From Micrococcales bacterium (GTDB taxonomy: Bacteria > Actinomycetota > Actinomycetes > Actinomycetales > Dermatophilaceae): a DNA stretch of 10,455 bases. The notes below the pieces were generated by a model, which did not search any database, was not told the DNA's origin, and worked only from the letters and a program-made list of their open reading frames with translations. The stretch lies in NCBI GenBank assembly GCA_030537915.1, contig JAUNUZ010000046.1, positions 1 through 10,455 on the forward strand, given 5' to 3'. Positions 6,132 through 10,455 of this stretch are shown here, in pieces. The position numbers and the translations under genes are program-made. The stretch's first letter is position 1, and the number at the start of each line of letters is the position of its first letter.

Positions 6132-7007
6132 TCAGCGCAGGACGATGGTGCGGCTGCCGTGCAGGATGACCCGATCCTCGGCGTGCCACTTCACAGCGTT
6201 CGAGAGGGCCTTGCACTCGGTGTCGCGTCCGGCAGCGATGAGGTCGTCGGGACTGAAGGCGTGGTCGACCGTCTGCACCTGTTGAGAGATGATCGGGCCC
6301 TCGTCGAGTTCGCTGTTGACGTAGTGCGCCGTGGCACCCACGGTCTTCACGCCCCGATCGTAAGCCTGATGGTAGGGCTTCGCGCCTTTGAAGCTTGGCA
6401 GGAACGAGTGGTGGATGTTGATAGCGCGGCCCGTCAGTGCGCGGGAAAGATCATCAGACAGGATCTGCATGTATCGCGCGAGCACGACGAAGTCGATCTC
6501 GAAGCGGTCGACGAGCTCAAGGAGGCGCGCCTCGGCCTCCGGCTTGGTCTCGGCGGTGACCGGCACGTGAAAGAACGGGATCTGATGCCACTCCGAGAGC
6601 GAGCGGTGGGTCGGGTGATTCGAGACGACGGCGGCGATGTCGATCGGCAGCTCGCCCATGCGCGTGCGGAAGAGCAGATCGGCGAGGCAGTGCTCAAACT
6701 TGGAGACCATGATGAGCACGCGCTGTTTCTGCGATCCCGGCCGCAGCCGCATCCGCAAACCCCAGTGCTCCACCAGGGGCTCGAGCTCAGCTCTGAGGGC
6801 CTGCTCGCCGGGGCCTACTTCACGATCGGTGCCTATAGCGAAGTGGATTCGAGAGAAATAGTGCCCGGAGCGCACATCGTCGTACTGCTTGAGTTCCAGG
6901 ATGTCGCCGGACTGCTGGAGCAGAAAGCCGGTGATCGCGTGAACGATACCCGGTCGTTGCGGGCCATCGATCGTCAGGACATAGTCGGATGCGCTCGGCG
7001 CAGTCAT
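6132..7007 (-). CDS. purU: Formyltetrahydrofolate deformylase PurU
   Basis: PurU hydrolyses 10-formyl-tetrahydrofolate to formate and tetrahydrofolate. The 291-residue length is normal. An N-terminal ACT-like regulatory domain spans about residues 8-85 (YVLTIDGPQRPGIVHAITGF), and a formyltransferase-fold domain about 95-275. The catalytic triad expected from the GART/PurU family is visible: Asn197 and His199 in INIHHSFLP and Asp235 in LDEGPII, with SFKGAKPYHQAY between them. An AAGGGGG site at 7013-7019 lies five bases before the ATG at 7007. The gene starts 64 bases after sdaA and is the last gene of the sarcosine operon in this window. In that setting it would regenerate free tetrahydrofolate for sarcosine oxidase, after oxidation of the methylene group to formyl by other enzymes. 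Its end faces ftsX, and the 46-base gap holds only a weak stem. Confidence 0.95.
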   Translation of the reverse strand: MTAPSASDYVLTIDGPQRPGIVHAITGFLLQQSGDILELKQYDDVRSGHYFSRIHFAIGTDREVGPGEQALRAELEPLVEHWGLRMRLRPGSQKQRVLIMVSKFEHCLADLLFRTRMGELPIDIAAVVSNHPTHRSLSEWHQIPFFHVPVTAETKPEAEARLLELVDRFEIDFVVLARYMQILSDDLSRALTGRAINIHHSFLPSFKGAKPYHQAYDRGVKTVGATAHYVNSELDEGPIISQQVQTVDHAFSPDDLIAAGRDTECKALSNAVKWHAEDRVILHGSRTIVLR

Positions 7008-7071
7008 TCCTGCCCCCTTGGGGTGTCGGGAGGTCGAAGCGGTTCTCGGATTCCCTGGGCCTGGTTCTTCG

Positions 7072-8487
7072 TCACGACGTCAGCCAGCAACACTCGATGA
7101 CGTTGACGGCCAGACCGCCGCGCGAGGTCTCCTTGTACTTGGACTTCATGTCGGCCCCGGTCTGACGCATCGTGCGGATCGCTTGGTCGAGGGTGACGCG
7201 GTGGTTGCCGTCGCCCTGCATCGCCAGCCGTGCCGCATTGATCGCCTTCATCGACGCAATCGCGTTCCGCTCGATGCAGGGGACCTGCACGAGCCCGCCG
7301 ACCGGGTCGCAGGTGAGGCCGAGGTTGTGCTCGATACCGATCTCGGCGGCGTTCTCGATCTGTTGCGGCGTACCGCCGAGCACCGCGCACAGGCCTGCCG
7401 CGGCCATCGAACAGGCCGAGCCCACCTCACCCTGGCAGCCGACCTCGGCACCCGAGATCGAGGCGCCCAGCTTGAAGAGGATGCCCACGGCGGCCGCGGT
7501 CAGCATGAAGTCGATGACGCCGTCGTCATCGGCACCGTCGACGAAACGGGTGTAGAAGTGCAGGACAGCCGGGACGATCCCGGCCGCACCGTTTGTCGGT
7601 GCCGTGACGACGCGGCCGCCGGAAGCGTTCTCCTCGTTGACGGCCAGCGCGTAGAGGTTGACCCACTCCATGGCCCACAGCGGGTCGCGGACGTTGGTGC
7701 TCAGACGCTCCATGGCCTCCTCGTGCTCACGCAGCGAGCGTCTTAGCGCGGGGGCACGGCGGCGCACCTGCAAGCCGCCGGGCAGCAGCTCCTCGGTGCG
7801 ATTGCAACCGTTGTCGACGCACTCCTGCATGACATCCCAGATATGCAGGAGTGCGGCCCGAGTCTCTTCGCGTGGGCGCACAACGTCCTCGTTGGCCATC
7901 ATGAGCTCGGCGATGGAGCGACCCGAGATGCGGCACGCCTCCATCAGCTCATCCGAGGTCGTGAAAGGGGCCGGCAACGGGGACTCCTCGACCACCAGAG
8001 CATCCGCCTTGACCGCGTCCGCGTCGACAACGAAACCGCCCCCGACGGAGTAGTACTCGCGCATCCGCAGCACCGTGCCGTCGCTGGCGTACGCCGAGAA
8101 CCGCATGCCGTTGGGGTGCCCGGGCAGGCTCTCACGTCGGTAGAGGATGAGGTCGGTATCGACGTTGAAGTCGATAGCGTGATCACCGGCGAGCAGCAGC
8201 GTGCCCTGCTCGCGGATCGCGTCTACGCGGCCGTAGGCGTGCTCAATATCCACGGTCTCGGGTTCAGCACCCTCCAGACCGAGCAGCACCGCCCGATCCG
8301 ACCCGTGCCCGCGACCGGTTGCCCCGAGCGAGCCGTAGAGCCCGGTCTCGACTCGGGCAACGGACTCCAAGAGGCCGTCGCGGCGCAGCTCGGTGGCGAA
8401 TCTCAAGGCGGCCCGCATCGGACCCACGGTGTGCGAGGACGACGGCCCGATTCCGACGGAGAAGAGATCGAGGACAGAGAGGCTCAT
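7072..8487 (-). CDS. sdaA: L-serine dehydratase (single-chain, iron-sulfur)
   Basis: This 471-residue enzyme deaminates L-serine to pyruvate and ammonia with a [4Fe-4S] cluster. The N-terminal beta domain opens with [21 protein letters not shown], a family signature. The C-terminal alpha domain has SASGG-like [22 protein letters not shown] and the cluster cysteines. Cys351, Cys393 and Cys404 have the same spacing as the remembered cluster ligands of the Legionella enzyme (343, 385, 396), and Cys466 matches its C-terminal fourth ligand Cys458. Here five residues, CWLTS, follow Cys466, an unusual addition. The ATG at 8487 overlaps the soxG stop as ATGA, so the two genes are coupled. The open frame continues upstream to 8856, but that part only shadows soxG. 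In a sarcosine operon it would convert serine made from glycine and a one-carbon unit into pyruvate. Confidence 0.94.
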   Translation of the reverse strand: MSLSVLDLFSVGIGPSSSHTVGPMRAALRFATELRRDGLLESVARVETGLYGSLGATGRGHGSDRAVLLGLEGAEPETVDIEHAYGRVDAIREQGTLLLAGDHAIDFNVDTDLILYRRESLPGHPNGMRFSAYASDGTVLRMREYYSVGGGFVVDADAVKADALVVEESPLPAPFTTSDELMEACRISGRSIAELMMANEDVVRPREETRAALLHIWDVMQECVDNGCNRTEELLPGGLQVRRRAPALRRSLREHEEAMERLSTNVRDPLWAMEWVNLYALAVNEENASGGRVVTAPTNGAAGIVPAVLHFYTRFVDGADDDGVIDFMLTAAAVGILFKLGASISGAEVGCQGEVGSACSMAAAGLCAVLGGTPQQIENAAEIGIEHNLGLTCDPVGGLVQVPCIERNAIASMKAINAARLAMQGDGNHRVTLDQAIRTMRQTGADMKSKYKETSRGGLAVNVIECCWLTS

Positions 8488-9104
8488 GACACGAACTCTC
8501 GCATGCCGTCCAGCAGCCAGCGGCCTACATGGGGGGAAAAGGAGGCCCGCGGCAGGATGCGCCACGCCTCGTCCTCGATACGCCACAGAATGACGCTGGT
8601 CGTCTCCAGCAGAGCGACCTTGGCGGTCCCGATCGCGAATGCCCGCGGGTGGAGGTCGAGCCGGCAGCTCTTGTCCAGGACGTGCTGCGCGGATGCGCCG
8701 CGTAGCTCCAAGGTGGTTCGGTTCGCGGACAGATCGACGACTTGGCCGGGCAACCCCTCCAGGGCGGCAGCCAGTTCGTCGGCCAAGGCCTGCGGGACGG
8801 GCCCACCGTCGGCCTCGTCGGGCGCGATGAGCAGGAACTCGTCGGGGCCGAGCCACAGGACGTGCCGATCGCCGCTGCCGGTGATCTCGCCGGACGCGGC
8901 TGGCAGCGCCAGTCCCAGGACACCCTCCAGGGCGCGGGCCGAGTCACTGCCCGGCGCGGCGCGCAGGCCGATCTGGGCAAGGAAAGGAACCTCCCGCAGG
9001 CTCAGCTCCGGGGAACTGCCGGCCGCCATCTCGTCAGTCAGGTCCGCTGCTGGACTGCGTCGGCGGCTCAGGATCGTGGCGTTGCCCGTGCTCGTGTCAG
9101 CCAT
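8484..9104 (-). CDS. soxG: Sarcosine oxidase gamma subunit SoxG
   Basis: This is the small subunit of heterotetrameric sarcosine oxidase, a cytoplasmic flavoenzyme that oxidises sarcosine to glycine, H2O2 and a one-carbon unit. The 206-residue product has the SoxG pattern: [13 protein letters not shown] (36-48), [12 protein letters not shown] (82-93), [15 protein letters not shown] (122-136), then W, R and a closing [17 protein letters not shown]. The family is distantly related to the folate-binding GcvT fold and has a mainly structural role. The ATG at 9104 is chosen because it overlaps the soxA stop by eight bases (ATGGCTGA) and has a GGAAGGAAG-type site just upstream. A longer open frame to 9233 lies inside soxA and is not used. 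It is followed by sdaA with a four-base overlap. Assignment rests on these motifs and on the position next to soxA. Confidence 0.92.
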   Translation of the reverse strand: MADTSTGNATILSRRRSPAADLTDEMAAGSSPELSLREVPFLAQIGLRAAPGSDSARALEGVLGLALPAASGEITGSGDRHVLWLGPDEFLLIAPDEADGGPVPQALADELAAALEGLPGQVVDLSANRTTLELRGASAQHVLDKSCRLDLHPRAFAIGTAKVALLETTSVILWRIEDEAWRILPRASFSPHVGRWLLDGMREFVS

Positions 9105-10455
9105 CGCGCTTGCTTCCTTCCATGTCGTAGAGCACCGCGGCGGCCACGTCGACCTCCGCGAACTGTCCCCGGAAGGACGCGAGCATCCGGGTTCCGACCC
9201 GGTCGCGGCCGTCCCGGACGAGGGCGAGGCCAAAGCTGCGCCCGAGCGCCTGGCTGTGATAGCTCGATGTCACGTGCCCGAGCATGGGGATCCGGGCCGC
9301 GGGCAGTCCTGTTCCGTCGTAGTCGCCGAGGGCGTCGGGTTCGATGATCTGGGTGCCCTCGGGCAGACGTAGCGATCGGTCCACCGGCAGAACGCTGACG
9401 AGTTGTTTGCGCCCCTCCTCGCTATGTCCGGCCCGGGCGTGGGAACGCTTGCCGACGAAGTCCTTGGTCTTGGAGACAATCCATTCCATGCCGAGGTCTT
9501 GCGGAGTCACCGTGCCATCGGTGTCTTGCCCGACGATCGGGTAGGCCTTCTCGGCACGCAGGACGTGCATCGTCTCCGTGCCGTAAGGGGTGATGCCGTA
9601 GGGCTCGCCGGCGGCCGTGACGTCTTCCCAGACCGCTAGGCCGAACCAAGTCGGCACGTTGATCTCGAAAGCGAGCTCACCGGAGAACGTGATCCGGCAA
9701 ATGCGCGTGGGGATGCCGCTGGCCAGCGTGGTGTGCCGGAAACCCATGAACTCGAAGGCCTCCTTACTCACGTTCAAATCCGGGGCCATCGCTGCGACGA
9801 CGTCACGCGACTTCGGCCCGACGACGGCGATTGTCGTCCACTGTTCGGTCGCTGAGGTAAAGACGACGTCGAGCTCGGGCCACTCGGTCTGCGACCACTC
9901 CTCGAGCCAGTCGAGGACTCGCGCGGCACCACCGGTCGTCGTCGTCATGAAATAGCGGTCGTCGGCCAACCGCAGGGTTACGCCGTCGTCGAAGACCATG
10001 CCGTCCGGGGTACACATGACCCCGTAGCGGCCCTTGCCGATGGGCAGCTTGAGCCAGGCGTTCGTATACATCCGATTAAGGAAGACACCAGCATCCGCGC
10101 CGCGAATCTCGATCTTGCCCAGCGTCGTTGCGTCCATGTAGGCGACGCCCTCGCGGGCGGCCCGGCACTCGCGGGCGACGGCCGCGTCCATGTCCTCCCC
10201 GTTTTGCGGGTAGTACCACGGCCGCTTCCACTGACCTACGTCCTCGAAGAGGGCGCCGTGTGCTACGTGCCATGGGTGCACCGCGCTGGTGCGGGCCGGT
10301 TCGTAGAGCTCGCCGCGGGCGCGACCGGCCAGGGCCGCGAAGGCGACCGGTGTGAAGGGTGCGCGGAACGTCGTCGTGCCGATGACGCCCGGGGTCGGGG
10401 TCCGGGGCGTCGGGGCTGGGATGGCGTAACCACCCTCGTTGAGCTCGCCCCCCTC
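9097..10455 (-). CDS. soxA: Sarcosine oxidase alpha subunit SoxA, C-terminal part (cut by window edge)
   Basis: These are the last 452 residues of SoxA, and the frame stays open to the right edge, so the start is outside the window. Full-length alpha subunits are about 950-1000 residues, with an N-terminal half binding NAD and a C-terminal half related to GcvT that binds tetrahydrofolate. The visible part is the latter. It starts with the linker that includes [19 protein letters not shown], then [47 protein letters not shown] and [12 protein letters not shown]. It ends with the GcvT-type barrel region (GHVTSSY, GLALVR). It hands the methyl-derived carbon to tetrahydrofolate as 5,10-methylene-tetrahydrofolate. 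The GTG at 10281 is internal: upstream codons encode recognisable SoxA sequence. soxB and soxD are expected to the right of the window. Confidence 0.94.
   Translation of the reverse strand, partial: EGGELNEGGYAIPAPTPRTPTPGVIGTTTFRAPFTPVAFAALAGRARGELYEPARTSAVHPWHVAHGALFEDVGQWKRPWYYPQNGEDMDAAVARECRAAREGVAYMDATTLGKIEIRGADAGVFLNRMYTNAWLKLPIGKGRYGVMCTPDGMVFDDGVTLRLADDRYFMTTTTGGAARVLDWLEEWSQTEWPELDVVFTSATEQWTTIAVVGPKSRDVVAAMAPDLNVSKEAFEFMGFRHTTLASGIPTRICRITFSGELAFEINVPTWFGLAVWEDVTAAGEPYGITPYGTETMHVLRAEKAYPIVGQDTDGTVTPQDLGMEWIVSKTKDFVGKRSHARAGHSEEGRKQLVSVLPVDRSLRLPEGTQIIEPDALGDYDGTGLPAARIPMLGHVTSSYHSQALGRSFGLALVRDGRDRVGTRMLASFRGQFAEVDVAAAVLYDMEGSKRDG

Noticed and set aside
6159..7100. Plus-strand 313-codon open frame opposite purU
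   Set aside because: It is antisense to a complete PurU with catalytic residues and shows no domain of its own.
8488..8856. N-terminal extension of serine dehydratase
   Set aside because: The extra 123 residues read soxG in another frame, are Arg/Pro-rich, and precede the conserved [11 protein letters not shown] start of the family.
7843..9372. Plus-strand 509-codon open frame opposite sdaA, soxG and soxA
   Set aside because: It spans three real genes on the other strand, with a composition expected from antisense reading of high-GC codons and no motif.

Overview
The window is GC-rich DNA, tightly packed with genes, from a high-GC Gram-positive (Actinomycetota). The best clue to the host is a 5S-12S-1.3S transcarboxylase gene set, the hallmark enzyme of the Wood-Werkman propionate cycle of Propionibacteriaceae. 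The protein sequences read closely like remembered Propionibacterium freudenreichii subunits, so a member of Propionibacteriales is plausible but not proven. A hydrogen-peroxide-forming sarcosine oxidase suggests an organism that can use oxygen.

Layout. (1) 1-147: gene-free flank with two GC-rich inverted repeats that probably end the transcarboxylase operon. (2) 148-3994, minus strand, transcribed right to left: 5S carboxyltransferase (pyruvate side), 12S carboxyltransferase (acyl-CoA side), a 99-residue uncharacterised protein, and the 1.3S biotin carrier. (3) 3995-4217: divergent control region with a dense set of short palindromes. (4) 4218-6085, plus strand: ftsE and ftsX, overlapping by 4 bases. 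FtsE carries an unusual polar C-terminal tail of about 95 residues. (5) 6132-10455, minus strand: the 3' part of a sarcosine-oxidase operon, soxA (5' end beyond the window), soxG, sdaA and purU. The soxA/soxG and soxG/sdaA genes overlap.

How the genes work together. The heterotetrameric sarcosine oxidase demethylates sarcosine to glycine and passes the one-carbon unit to tetrahydrofolate. PurU hydrolyses 10-formyl-tetrahydrofolate to formate and free tetrahydrofolate. Serine dehydratase turns serine (glycine plus a one-carbon unit, through a GlyA not seen here) into pyruvate and ammonia. Pyruvate is the carboxyl acceptor of transcarboxylase, which makes oxaloacetate and propionyl-CoA from methylmalonyl-CoA and pyruvate. 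The two catabolic modules may therefore meet at pyruvate, although ftsEX lies between them on the opposite strand and a shared regulation is only conjecture.

The most interesting item is the small protein encoded between 12S and 1.3S. It has a perfect heptad coiled coil followed by a segment resembling the soluble tail of sodium-pump decarboxylase gamma/delta chains, which makes it a candidate extra transcarboxylase subunit. I saw no tRNA, rRNA, CRISPR array, insertion sequence or phage gene.
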